64,000 bases of DNA from JAOPZW01 sp963764585. Lineage in GTDB: Bacteria > Actinomycetota > Thermoleophilia > Solirubrobacterales > Solirubrobacteraceae. A model generated the notes under the pieces. It was given only the letters and a program-made list of their open reading frames with translations. It made no database searches and was not told where the DNA came from. The stretch spans positions 62,001-126,000 of the forward strand of contig CAVXTB010000003.1 in assembly GCA_963764585.1 (NCBI GenBank), in the 5' to 3' direction. Positions 48,359 to 57,883 of the stretch are shown one piece after another; within the stretch, counting starts at the first letter, position 1; each line of letters begins with the position of its first letter. The position numbers and the translations under genes are program-made.

Positions 48359-49375
48359 ATGGACTACCGCGCACTCGGACGCACCGGCGTCCAGGTCTCG
48401 AAGCTCTGCCTCGGCACCATGATGTTCGGTGCCTGGGGCAACACCGACCACGACGACTCGATCCGCATCATCCACCGCGCGCTCGACGCCGGCATCAACT
48501 TCATCGACACGGCGGACGTCTACTCCGCCGGTGAGTCCGAGGAGATCGTTGGCAAGGCGCTCAAGGACCGCCGCGACGACGTCGTGCTGGCGACGAAGGT
48601 GTCCGTGCCGATGGACGACGACCCGAACCACCGCGGCAACTCGCGCCGCTGGATCGTCCGGGAGGTCGAGAGCTCGCTGCGGCGGCTGGGCACCGACTGG
48701 ATCGACCTCTACCAGATCCACCGCCCCGATCCGACCACCGACATCGACGAGACCCTCGCCGCGCTGACCGACCTCGTCCACCAGGGCAAGGTGTGCTACA
48801 TCGGCTCATCCTCGTTCTCCGCGGGGCAGATGGTCGAGGCACAGTGGATGGCGCGCGAGCGGCGCCTGGAGCGCTTTCGCACCGAGCAGCCGCCCTACTC
48901 GCTGCTCGTCCGCGGGGTCGAGCTCGACGTCCTGCCGACCGCTCAACGCCAAGCGATGGGCATCCTCACCTACAGCCCGCTGGCCGGCGGCTGGCTATCG
49001 GGAAGCTGGACCGGGGACAGCTCCCCGACCTCGCCGGCGCGGCAGCGGCTGGTGGCGCGCTTCGACATGTCGCTGCCGGAGAACCAGCGCAAGCTCGATG
49101 CCGTCGAGCAGCTCGCGAAGGTCGCCGAGGAGACCGGCGTGTCGCTCATCGAGCTGGCGATCGCCTTCGTCGTCAATCACCCCGCCGTGACCTCGGCGAT
49201 CATCGGACCGCGCACCATGGAACAGCTCGACAGCCAACTGCCCGCCGCCGACGTCGTCCTCGACGCCGCAGTGCTGGACCGCATCGACGAGATCGTCAAA
49301 CCCGGCGTCAACCTCAACGCCGCCGACACCAGCTACGGCGAACAGGTCCTCGAGCGGGCCCTCCGACGGCGTTGA
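48359..49375 (+). CDS. Aldo-keto reductase (YdhF/IolS-like)
   Basis: The 338-residue enzyme begins 'MDYRALGRTGVQVSKLCLGTMMFG', the standard opening of the larger AKR group, with the tetrad in 'FIDTADVYSAGESEE' (Asp, Tyr), 'ATKV' (Lys) and 'YQIHRPDP' (His). The C-terminal 'SAIIGPRTMEQLDSQL' binds NADPH. Its AGGAGA site overlaps the stop of the previous AKR gene, so the two form an operon. Confidence 0.92.
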   Translation: MDYRALGRTGVQVSKLCLGTMMFGAWGNTDHDDSIRIIHRALDAGINFIDTADVYSAGESEEIVGKALKDRRDDVVLATKVSVPMDDDPNHRGNSRRWIVREVESSLRRLGTDWIDLYQIHRPDPTTDIDETLAALTDLVHQGKVCYIGSSSFSAGQMVEAQWMARERRLERFRTEQPPYSLLVRGVELDVLPTAQRQAMGILTYSPLAGGWLSGSWTGDSSPTSPARQRLVARFDMSLPENQRKLDAVEQLAKVAEETGVSLIELAIAFVVNHPAVTSAIIGPRTMEQLDSQLPAADVVLDAAVLDRIDEIVKPGVNLNAADTSYGEQVLERALRRR

Positions 49376-49376
49376 C

Positions 49377-49907
49377 AACCGACACCAGCCAGCGGAGCTC
49401 ACGCTCCGTCTGGCGTCCCCGGTACTCGCCCAGGACGGGCGCGTGGTGGTCGACGGGCCGTGGGGCATCTACTTCCGGCTCGGGCGCACGGGCACGGGCA
49501 TCGTCGGCGGAGGCCTGCCCGATCGCCTCGACCCGCAGGCGGCGCTCGAGCCCTACGGCGAGGCCAACCCCGCGCACATGGCCGGCGAGGGGTTCGTCGA
49601 CCTGTTCACCGCGGGCCTGAGCCACGTGCTCGGGCGCTTCCGCGGTACCGAGCGGCGGTGGGAGGCGCGCCCGGCGGGCGGGGTGATCGCGCTCACCGCC
49701 GACGGCTACCCGGTGCTCGACCGCGTCGCGCCGAACGCCTATCTGATCCTCGACGGCGGCGCCGCGTTCAAGCTGCTCGCGCTCGGCGAGCTCGCCGCGG
49801 CCGACCTTCTCGACGGCGGTGAGCCACTGCTCGAGCCGTTCGGCCTGGAGCGGTTCGCCACGGGCCGCCGGCACGTCGCCTCGGCGAGCCCGTATCCGTG
49901 GACATGA
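49377..49907 (+). pseudogene. C-terminal remnant of a DAO-type FAD oxidoreductase
   Basis: The frame from just after the AKR stop to 49907 encodes the last ~170 residues of a glycine/D-amino-acid-oxidase-like protein: 'GPWGIYFRL', 'GGLPDRLDP', 'GVIALTADGYPVLDRVAPNAYLILDGGAAFKLLALGELAAADLL', 'PFGLERF'. The N-terminal FAD-binding half is absent, and homology runs upstream of the first usable start (GTG 49443), as expected of a gene whose 5' part was deleted. The junction lies directly at the end of the AKR gene. Confidence 0.7.
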
Positions 49908-49923
49908 CCGCCGTCAAACACGA

Positions 49924-49951
49924 ACGTCCCGGGCAGGGAGGTCCGGGACGT
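49924..49951 (+). terminator. Hairpin after the DAO remnant
   Basis: Acgtcccgg (49924-49932) and ccgggacgt (49943-49951) pair perfectly over 9 bp around a ten-base loop. It may still terminate the aldo-keto reductase transcript. Confidence 0.45.
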
Positions 49952-50033
49952 CGCGTGCCAATCAACGAGGAGGGATCTCGTTCTTCTCGCCGTCATGGTT
50001 GCCGCGAGCGTGGCGGCGCGCGTGAAGATCCCG

Positions 50034-50306
50034 CTACCAGCCGCCGCGCCAGACCTGCTCGTCTGACGCCAGCGCCTTGTGCGCCTTCTTGCGGCGGTCC
50101 TTGCGCTTCTCCAGGTGGCCCTGGAGCAGGCTCATCAGGAAGATGAACAGCGGGAAGAAGACGATGACGATGAAGCCCGCGTTGGTGACGACCTTGTCGT
50201 CGGCCGGGCCGTACCAGCCCTCGCCTCCGTCGTGGGCGAGCGCGGCGGGCGCGAGCACCAGGAGCGCGACGGCTGCGGCGGGGAGCGCGGCGAGGAGACG
50301 CTTCAT
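50034..50306 (-). CDS. Small exported, membrane-anchored protein
   Basis: The 90-residue product has a signal-like N-terminus ('MKRLLAALPAAAVALLVLAPAALAHDGG'), a short outside loop ('GEGWYGPADDKVV') and a second membrane helix ('AGFIVIVFFPLFIFLMSLLQ'), then a Lys/Arg-rich cytoplasmic tail ('GHLEKRKDRRKKAHKAL'). The basic tail fixes its orientation. I do not recognise the function. It is divergent from a crotonase gene. Confidence 0.7.
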   Translation of the reverse strand: MKRLLAALPAAAVALLVLAPAALAHDGGEGWYGPADDKVVTNAGFIVIVFFPLFIFLMSLLQGHLEKRKDRRKKAHKALASDEQVWRGGW

Positions 50307-50337
50307 CTCGCCTCGCATCGTATAGAACCTTGCCGCC

Positions 50338-51066
50338 ATGGCGGCCCTGCAATGCGAGCGGCTCGACGCCGCGATCGAGGTCCTGCGCCTCGATCGACCC
50401 CAGGCGCGCAACGCGCTCGACTCCGCCGCGCTGGCCGAGCTCGAGGCCGCGCTCGCGCAGCTCGCGGCCGACGACGGCCTGCGCGTGCTCGTGCTCTCCA
50501 CGACGAGCGAGCGCGCCTTCTGCGCCGGCGCCGACGTCGCCGAGGTCCTCGATCGCGACGCTGCGCTGGCGCGGATGGAGGCCTTCACGCGCGTCTACAG
50601 CGCGGTCGAGGCGTTCCCGACGCCGACCGTGTGCGTGTGCGTCGGCAACGTCGTCGGTGCGGGCGCCGAGCTGGCCGCCGGCTGCGACCTGCGCGTGGGC
50701 GCCGACAACCTCAAGCTCGCGTGGGCGGGCGCGCGGCTCGGCGTGCCCGTCGGCCCGGCGCGGTTGACGCCGCTCGTGGGCCTGGCGGCCGCCAAGGACC
50801 TGGTGCTCACCGGCCGCACGCTCGGGATGCAGGAGGCGCGCGCGCTCGGGCTGCTGCAGCGCACCGCGCCGGCGGCGCGCGCCGAGGCCGCGGCCCTCGA
50901 CCTCGCGCGCGAGCTCGCCGCCCACCCGCCCGAGGGCATGCGGCGCCTGAAGGCGATGTTCCGCGAGCTCACGAACGCCGCCGACCACGTCGCGCTGGAG
51001 AACGCGCTGCTCGTCGAGTGGCAGCGCACCGGCGCCGGGCTGCCCCAGGGCGGGCTGCGAAAGTAG
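50338..51066 (+). CDS. Enoyl-CoA hydratase/isomerase family protein
   Basis: A 242-residue crotonase with 'RLDRPQARNALDSAALAELEAAL', the oxyanion segment 'RAFCAGADVAEVLD' and 'GNVVGAGAELAAGCDLRVGADN'. The glutamates used by true hydratases are not both evident, so hydratase, isomerase or another thioester reaction is possible. It is followed five bases later by a YjbR-like gene. Confidence 0.88.
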   Translation: MAALQCERLDAAIEVLRLDRPQARNALDSAALAELEAALAQLAADDGLRVLVLSTTSERAFCAGADVAEVLDRDAALARMEAFTRVYSAVEAFPTPTVCVCVGNVVGAGAELAAGCDLRVGADNLKLAWAGARLGVPVGPARLTPLVGLAAAKDLVLTGRTLGMQEARALGLLQRTAPAARAEAAALDLARELAAHPPEGMRRLKAMFRELTNAADHVALENALLVEWQRTGAGLPQGGLRK

Positions 51067-51070
51067 ACGC

Positions 51071-51448
51071 GTGAACACGCTCGATCGCGTCCGCGAGCTG
51101 TGCCTCTCGCTGCCGGAGACCAACGAGCGGCTCAGCCACGGCCAGCCGACGTTCTTCATCCGCGACAAGAAGACGTTCGTCATGTACCTCGACAACCACC
51201 ACGACGACGGGCGCCTCGCGCTGTGGTGCGCCGCGCCGGAGGGGATGCAGGAGGCGCTCGTCGACGGCGCGCCCGAGCACTACTTCGTCCCGCCGTACGT
51301 CGGCCACCGCGGATGGGTCGGCGTGCGCCTCGACCGCGACCTCGACTGGAACGAGATCGCGGGCGCGATCGAGGAGGCCTACCTGACCGTCACTCGTCGG
51401 GCTGCGCGCCGGCGATCACCGCGAACGCCGTCCCGTGCGGATCGGTGA
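51071..51448 (+). CDS. MmcQ/YjbR-like protein
   Basis: The 125-residue protein shows 'RVRELCLSLPETNERLSHGQPTFFIRDKKTFVMYLDNHHDDGRLALWCAAPEGMQEALV' and 'RGWVGVRLDRDLDWNEIAGAIEEAYLTV', the pattern of the YjbR/MmcQ double-wing DNA-binding-like fold. The biochemical role is unknown. It starts at GTG 51071. Its basic tail overlaps the convergent VOC gene by 59 bases, and the end may therefore be less conserved. Confidence 0.85.
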   Translation: MNTLDRVRELCLSLPETNERLSHGQPTFFIRDKKTFVMYLDNHHDDGRLALWCAAPEGMQEALVDGAPEHYFVPPYVGHRGWVGVRLDRDLDWNEIAGAIEEAYLTVTRRAARRRSPRTPSRADR

Positions 51449-52175
51449 GGGCGGCGAAGCGCCCGACGCCCTCGATGTCCATGGCCGGGGCAATGACGCC
51501 GCCGCCGAGCTCCTGCGCCCTGGCGGCGCTGGCGTCGCAGTCCTCGACCCCGAAGTACACCAGCCAGTAGGCGGGGACCTCGTCGGGCACGCCGGGCGGC
51601 ATCGGCATCATGCCCGCGATCCCCGTGCCGCCCAGGTTGAAGACGGTGTAGGTCATCTCGCCGACGCTCGAGTCCTCGGGCGCCCAGTCGAAGAGCGCGG
51701 CGAAGAACGCCTTGGCGCCCTCCGTGTCGCGCGTCTGCAGCTCGTTCCAGTTCAGCGCGCCCGGCTCGTTGACGAGCTCGGCGCCGATGGTGCGCCCGGG
51801 CTGCCAGAGGCCGAGCGCGCCGCCGGCCGCGTGCATGACGAAGGCCATCCGCCCGGCGTCCATGACGTCCATCGGCTCGACCACCACCGCGCCGCCGGCC
51901 TGCTGCGCGCGGGCGACCGCGGCGTCGGCGTCGTCGGTCGACACGTAGGTCGACCACACGGCGGGCTGGCCCTCCTGCATGAGCGGGCCGACACCGGCCA
52001 CCCGGTGGCCCCTCAGCATGAACAGCCCGTAGCCGCCGGTCTCCTCGGGCGGGCCTGCCGACTCGACCTCCCAGCCGAAGAGGGCTCCGTAGAAGGTCGC
52101 GGACGCATCGACGTCCGGGGTCGCGAGGTCCACCCAGCTCGGGGTGCCGGGCTCGTAGGAGGTGCGCTCGGGCAT
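51390..52175 (-). CDS. Two-domain VOC (glyoxalase-fold) protein
   Basis: This 261-residue protein repeats the VOC unit. Domain 1 has 'PSWVDLATPDVDASATFYGALFGWEVE', and domain 2 has 'LNWNELQTRDTEGAKAFFAALFDWAPE'. Each is followed by a 'DADAAVARAQQAGG'- or 'CDASAARAQELGG'-type helix and a closing 'TDPHGTAF.V' strand. Similar proteins are annotated as hydroxylases or resistance proteins, with no fixed substrate. The start is ATG 52175. Confidence 0.88.
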   Translation of the reverse strand: MPERTSYEPGTPSWVDLATPDVDASATFYGALFGWEVESAGPPEETGGYGLFMLRGHRVAGVGPLMQEGQPAVWSTYVSTDDADAAVARAQQAGGAVVVEPMDVMDAGRMAFVMHAAGGALGLWQPGRTIGAELVNEPGALNWNELQTRDTEGAKAFFAALFDWAPEDSSVGEMTYTVFNLGGTGIAGMMPMPPGVPDEVPAYWLVYFGVEDCDASAARAQELGGGVIAPAMDIEGVGRFAALTDPHGTAFAVIAGAQPDE

Positions 52176-52226
52176 GCGACCGATCGTTGCGCACGTTCGC
52201 GGCCACGGCAACCCGCGCGACCTACC

Positions 52227-54160
<1,934 letters not shown>

Positions 54161-54161
<1 letters not shown>

Positions 54162-54706
54162 TGCTCCGCCACGAGCTGCCGGGTGGCTACGCGCTGCGGC
54201 TTGTCGAGGAGTCCGACGCCGCCGAGCTGTTCGCGGTGATCGACGCCAACCGCGACCACCTCGCGCCCTGGATGTCATGGGCCCAGCACGAGCGCTCAGC
54301 CGAGGACGTGCTGCCCTTCATCCGCTCCACGCGCAAGCAGATCGCCGACAACAACGGCCTGCAGGCGGCGATCGTGGACCCGGCGGGCGCGATCGTCGGG
54401 ATGGTCGGCTTCCACGCCGTCGACTGGCGCAACCGCAGGACGTCGATCGGCTACTGGCTGGCGCGCGACGAGGAGGGCCGCGGGACGGTGACCGCGGCCG
54501 TCCGCGCGCTCGTCGACCACGCCTTCGGTCCGTGGCGGCTGAACCGCGTCACGATCCAGGCGGCGGTCGGCAACGCTCGAAGCCGCGCCGTGCCCGAGCG
54601 GCTCGGCTTTCGCGAGGAGGGCGTCCTGCGCGCGGTCGAGTGGGTCGGCGAGCGGGCCGTCGACCACGTCGTCTACGCGGTCCTGGCCGAGGACTGGTCG
54701 CGGTGA
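54161..54706 (+). CDS. GNAT-family acetyltransferase (RimL-like)
   Basis: The 181-residue protein has 'YALRLVEESDAAELFAVIDANRDHLAPWMSW', 'GMVGFHAVDWRNRRTSIGYWLARDEEGRGTVTAAVRALVDHAF' and 'VGNARSRAVPERLGFREEGVLR'. This is the order of RimL/RimJ-type N-acetyltransferases. It starts in the ABC-F stop (TGATG), so it is coupled to that gene. A ribosomal-protein substrate would suit the neighbour but is only suggestive. Confidence 0.88.
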
Positions 54707-55557
54707 ACCGCCACCCCGGCGATCACCAGCGCCACCCCCAGCGCCTCGAGCGCACTCGGCAGCTGTGCCAGCACGACGATCCCGATGATCGTCGCCGTCG
54801 CCGGCAGCAGCGCGACCATCAGCGCGTAGGTCGAGCGCGACATGCGCGCCATCGCGAGCTGGTCGGTCACGTACGGGATGACCGACGAGGACACGCCCAC
54901 GCCCACGCCGGCGGCGATCGCCACCGGGTCCAGGAAGGCCGGCGCGGCGGCCCACGCGCCGATCGGCGTCGCCACGACGGCGGCGATGAGCATCGCCATG
55001 CCGAGGAGGTCGATGCCCGGGATCGACTCGTGCTGCGCGGCGCGGTGGCTGACGACGATGTAGGCCGCGAACAGCGCCGCGTTGACGAATGCGAAGACGA
55101 CCCCGAGCGGGTCGCCCTCCAGCGCGACGTCGGTGAGCAGGTACACGCCCGGGACCGCGAGCGCCAGCGCCGCGACGTTGCGCAGCGTGCGCGTCCCGAG
55201 CGCGGCGAGCACGATCACCGGCAGGAACTCGATCGCCGCCACGGTGCCGAGCGGCAGCCTGTCGATCGCCAGGTAGAACGTGCTGTTCATCACCGCCAGG
55301 ACGGTGCCCCACACGAGCAGCAGCCGCCCGGCACCGCGCACGCGCCGCCACGGCCGTCGCCACACCGCGAAGATCACCGCGGCCGACACGATCCGCAGCC
55401 ACGCGACGCCGAGCACGTCGACGCGGGCGAAGAGCAGGACGGCGAACGCCGGGCCGAGGTAGTGGAAGACGGCGCTGACCACGAAGAAGGCCTCGGGCGG
55501 CGCGGTCTGGGCAAGGCGGCGCGAACGATGGGCGACGGTCGGAACGGCGGCTGCCAT
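54673..55557 (-). CDS. EamA-family (RhtA-like) metabolite exporter
   Basis: The 294-residue protein has ten hydrophobic helices in two EamA repeats: 'FFVVSAVFHYLGPAFAVLLFARVDVLGVAWLRIVSAAVIFAVWRRPWR', and later 'VGVGVSSSVIPYVTDQLAMARMSRSTYALMVALLPATATIIGIVVLAQ'. RhtA-type members export threonine, homoserine or other amino acids. It is divergent from an Lrp-family regulator with about 60 bases between them, a known pairing for amino-acid exporters. Confidence 0.9.
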   Translation of the reverse strand: MAAAVPTVAHRSRRLAQTAPPEAFFVVSAVFHYLGPAFAVLLFARVDVLGVAWLRIVSAAVIFAVWRRPWRRVRGAGRLLLVWGTVLAVMNSTFYLAIDRLPLGTVAAIEFLPVIVLAALGTRTLRNVAALALAVPGVYLLTDVALEGDPLGVVFAFVNAALFAAYIVVSHRAAQHESIPGIDLLGMAMLIAAVVATPIGAWAAAPAFLDPVAIAAGVGVGVSSSVIPYVTDQLAMARMSRSTYALMVALLPATATIIGIVVLAQLPSALEALGVALVIAGVAVHRDQSSARTA

Positions 55558-55620
55558 GCCCAAACATGCTCGACGGTTGCACGGCGCGATACCATGGCGG
55601 ATCGAAGGGCTCACCAGCTC

Positions 55621-56085
55621 ATGGCCTACGAACCGAACCTCCTGGACGAGATCAACCGTCGTTTGCTCGACGAGCTGCAGCGCGACGGGCGCGTCGCCTT
55701 CGCCGAGCTCGGCCGCCGCGTCGGGCTGTCGGCGCCGGCCGTCGCCGAGCGCGTCGGGCGCCTTGAGCGCGAGCGGGTCATCACCGGCTACCGCGCCGAG
55801 GTCGATCCCCGCGCGATCGGCTACCAGCTCGCCGCCGTCGTGCGCGTGCGGCCGTTCGCTCGCCAGATCCACAAGATCCCCGAGATCGCCGCGCAGACGC
55901 CCGAGATCGTCGAGTGCGAGCGCATCACCGGCGAGGACTGCTACCTGCTGCGCCTGCATGTGCGCGCGATGGACGACCTCGAGCCGGTGCTCGACCGCTT
56001 CACCCCGTTCGGGCAGACGACGACGTCGATCGTGCACTCGGCGCCGGTCCCGCGGCGCGCGCTTCCGCTCGACCACGGCGCGTAA
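55621..56085 (+). CDS. Lrp/AsnC-family regulator
   Basis: The 154-residue protein (ATG 55621; ATG 55594 would add nine residues) has the Lrp HTH 'DEINRRLLDELQRDGRVAFAELGRRVGLSAPAVAERVGRLERERVITGYRAEVDPRAIGY' and a RAM domain with 'ITGEDCYLLRLHVRAMDDLEPVLDRF'. It most likely senses an amino acid and controls the divergent EamA exporter. Confidence 0.93.
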   Translation: MAYEPNLLDEINRRLLDELQRDGRVAFAELGRRVGLSAPAVAERVGRLERERVITGYRAEVDPRAIGYQLAAVVRVRPFARQIHKIPEIAAQTPEIVECERITGEDCYLLRLHVRAMDDLEPVLDRFTPFGQTTTSIVHSAPVPRRALPLDHGA

Positions 56086-56155
56086 CCGCCTCTTCACCAG
56101 CGCATCACGAGCGCGCAACAAGCCGCGGTGCGGGGGTGGCGAACCATGAGCGAGC

Positions 56156-57043
56156 ATGGACGATCGGCTCGGTCTGAACCTGCACCGCGACGCCTGGCCG
56201 ACGTCCCGGCTCCTTGCCGCCCACGAGGAGGCGGGGCTGCGCTGGCTGCAGGTCCACGCGCCCCCGCGCGCGATGCTCGCCGACCGGCAGCGCCGCCGGC
56301 GCCACGCGCGGGCGCTGCGCGCCGTCCTGGGGCGCAGCTCGCTACGGCTCGTCCTCCACGCGCCCGACGACCTCAGCGCGGGCACGCTGGAGCACGACCG
56401 CGCCTTCGACGGGCTGCTCGAGTACACCGCGGAGGCGGGCGCCGAGCTCGTCGCCTACCACGGCCTGAACTTCGCGGACGGCGCCGGCACCGCCCGAGCG
56501 CGCGTCCGTGAGCGCGGGTGGGTGGGCGAGGATGAGGAGAGCTCCCTCGTTCGCCTCCTGCGGCGGGCGCACACGCTTGGCGTGATCGTCGCGTTCGAGA
56601 ACCTCGCGCCGGTCTACCCGTCGCCCCCGCACCTCTGTCACGACCCGCTCGCGGTGCGCGACCTCGTGCGGCGGCTCGCCTCGCCGGCGGCCGGGATGCT
56701 GCTCGACGTCGGCCACCTGCACATCACGGCCGACGCCTCGCACAGCGATCCCGCCCTGGTGGCCGCGGCCGTCGCGGGCGACGTCGTGCTCTTCCACGTG
56801 CACGACAACCTCGGCGTGCGCCGCCGCGACATCGACGCGCCGGGGGTCGACCCGCTCAAGCTCGACCTGCACCTGCCGCCGGGGCGCGGCTCGCTGCCGT
56901 GGGGCCGGCTGGCCCCGGTGCTGCGCGACCACTCCGCGCCGCTGCTGCTCGAGGTCGAGCCCTCGCAGCGCCCCGCGCTGTCGGAGCTGACGGCGACGCT
57001 CCTGCGCGCGCTGGCGGCGCCGCCCGAGCGTGCGGTGGCCTAA
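56156..57043 (+). CDS. TIM-barrel xylose-isomerase-like (AP-endonuclease family 2) protein
   Basis: The 295-residue barrel has the sugar-isomerase/epimerase metal-ligand pattern: Glu in 'VIVAFENLAP', Asp/His in 'GMLLDVGHLHI', His in 'VVLFHVHDN', and Glu in 'LLLEVEPS'. Such proteins are isomerases or epimerases, or have unknown roles. The start is ATG 56156. It is convergent with the amidotransferase gene with a four-base overlap. Confidence 0.85.
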   Translation: MDDRLGLNLHRDAWPTSRLLAAHEEAGLRWLQVHAPPRAMLADRQRRRRHARALRAVLGRSSLRLVLHAPDDLSAGTLEHDRAFDGLLEYTAEAGAELVAYHGLNFADGAGTARARVRERGWVGEDEESSLVRLLRRAHTLGVIVAFENLAPVYPSPPHLCHDPLAVRDLVRRLASPAAGMLLDVGHLHITADASHSDPALVAAAVAGDVVLFHVHDNLGVRRRDIDAPGVDPLKLDLHLPPGRGSLPWGRLAPVLRDHSAPLLLEVEPSQRPALSELTATLLRALAAPPERAVA

Positions 57044-57780
57044 GCGGCAGCGACCAGGCGGCGCGGGTGCGCCGTCGCCTCGACGAGCGCCTCGAACAGG
57101 GCTGCGTGCTGCGCCTGCCCGACCAGCGTCTCGGCGTGCCACTGGACGCCGAGCAGGAGCGTGCGCATGCGGTCCTCGATCGCCTCGACGGTGCCGTCGT
57201 CGGCGCGGGCGACGACGCGCAGGCCGGTGCCCGGGACGTCGACGGCCTGGTGGTGGAACGAGTTGACGGTCAGCTCGGTGCCGGTGATCGCGGCGAGGCG
57301 AGATCCCGGATCGACGGCCACCTGCTGGGTCGGCACGGTGGCGAGCTCGTCCTGGCGGTGGCCGTCGACGTGCTGGTGCAGCGTCCCGCCGCGAGCGACG
57401 TTGAGCGCCTGCGCGCCGCGGCAGATGCCCAGCAGCGGCAGGCCCGCCGCATCGGCGACGCGGGCGACGGTCAGCTCGAACGCGTCGACGAGCGGCTGCG
57501 TGGCGCCGAGCTGCGGGTGGCGCTCGCCGGCGCCGTAGACGAACGGGTCGATGTCGGGCCCACCGGAGAGGCAGATCCCGTCGAGGCGCTCGACGAGCGC
57601 GGGCACGGCATCGAGCTGCGTCGGGGCCAGGATCACGGGGATACCGCCGGCCGCCTCGACCGCGCGCAGATAGGTCGTCCCCAGCGCCATCTCGGGGTGC
57701 GGCGGCAGGCCGTGGCGCCGCAGCGTGGCCAGCTCGCCAGGTCGCAGCTCCGAGGTCGTGACGCCGATAAGGGGGCGCAT
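57040..57780 (-). CDS. Class-I glutamine-amidotransferase-like hydrolase (PuuD/C26)
   Basis: This 246-residue hydrolase matches the gamma-glutamyl-gamma-aminobutyrate hydrolase group: 'PLIGVTTSELRPGE', 'GTTYLRAVEAAGGIPVILAP', the nucleophile elbow 'LLGICRGAQALNVARGGTLHQ', 'VNSFHHQAV' and the His-x-Glu pair in 'GVQWHAE'. PuuD cleaves gamma-glutamyl-GABA in putrescine catabolism. No other puu gene is nearby, so the substrate is uncertain. Confidence 0.92.
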   Translation of the reverse strand: MRPLIGVTTSELRPGELATLRRHGLPPHPEMALGTTYLRAVEAAGGIPVILAPTQLDAVPALVERLDGICLSGGPDIDPFVYGAGERHPQLGATQPLVDAFELTVARVADAAGLPLLGICRGAQALNVARGGTLHQHVDGHRQDELATVPTQQVAVDPGSRLAAITGTELTVNSFHHQAVDVPGTGLRVVARADDGTVEAIEDRMRTLLLGVQWHAETLVGQAQHAALFEALVEATAHPRRLVAAA

Positions 57781-57883
57781 TTCCTATTTGTCGTCCATTT
57801 GCGGGGAAAGTTGCATGTACTTTTGGACAGAACGCAGCGCCCCGCATTCGCCCTGGTGTCGAAATCGCGATGACCCACAAGTC

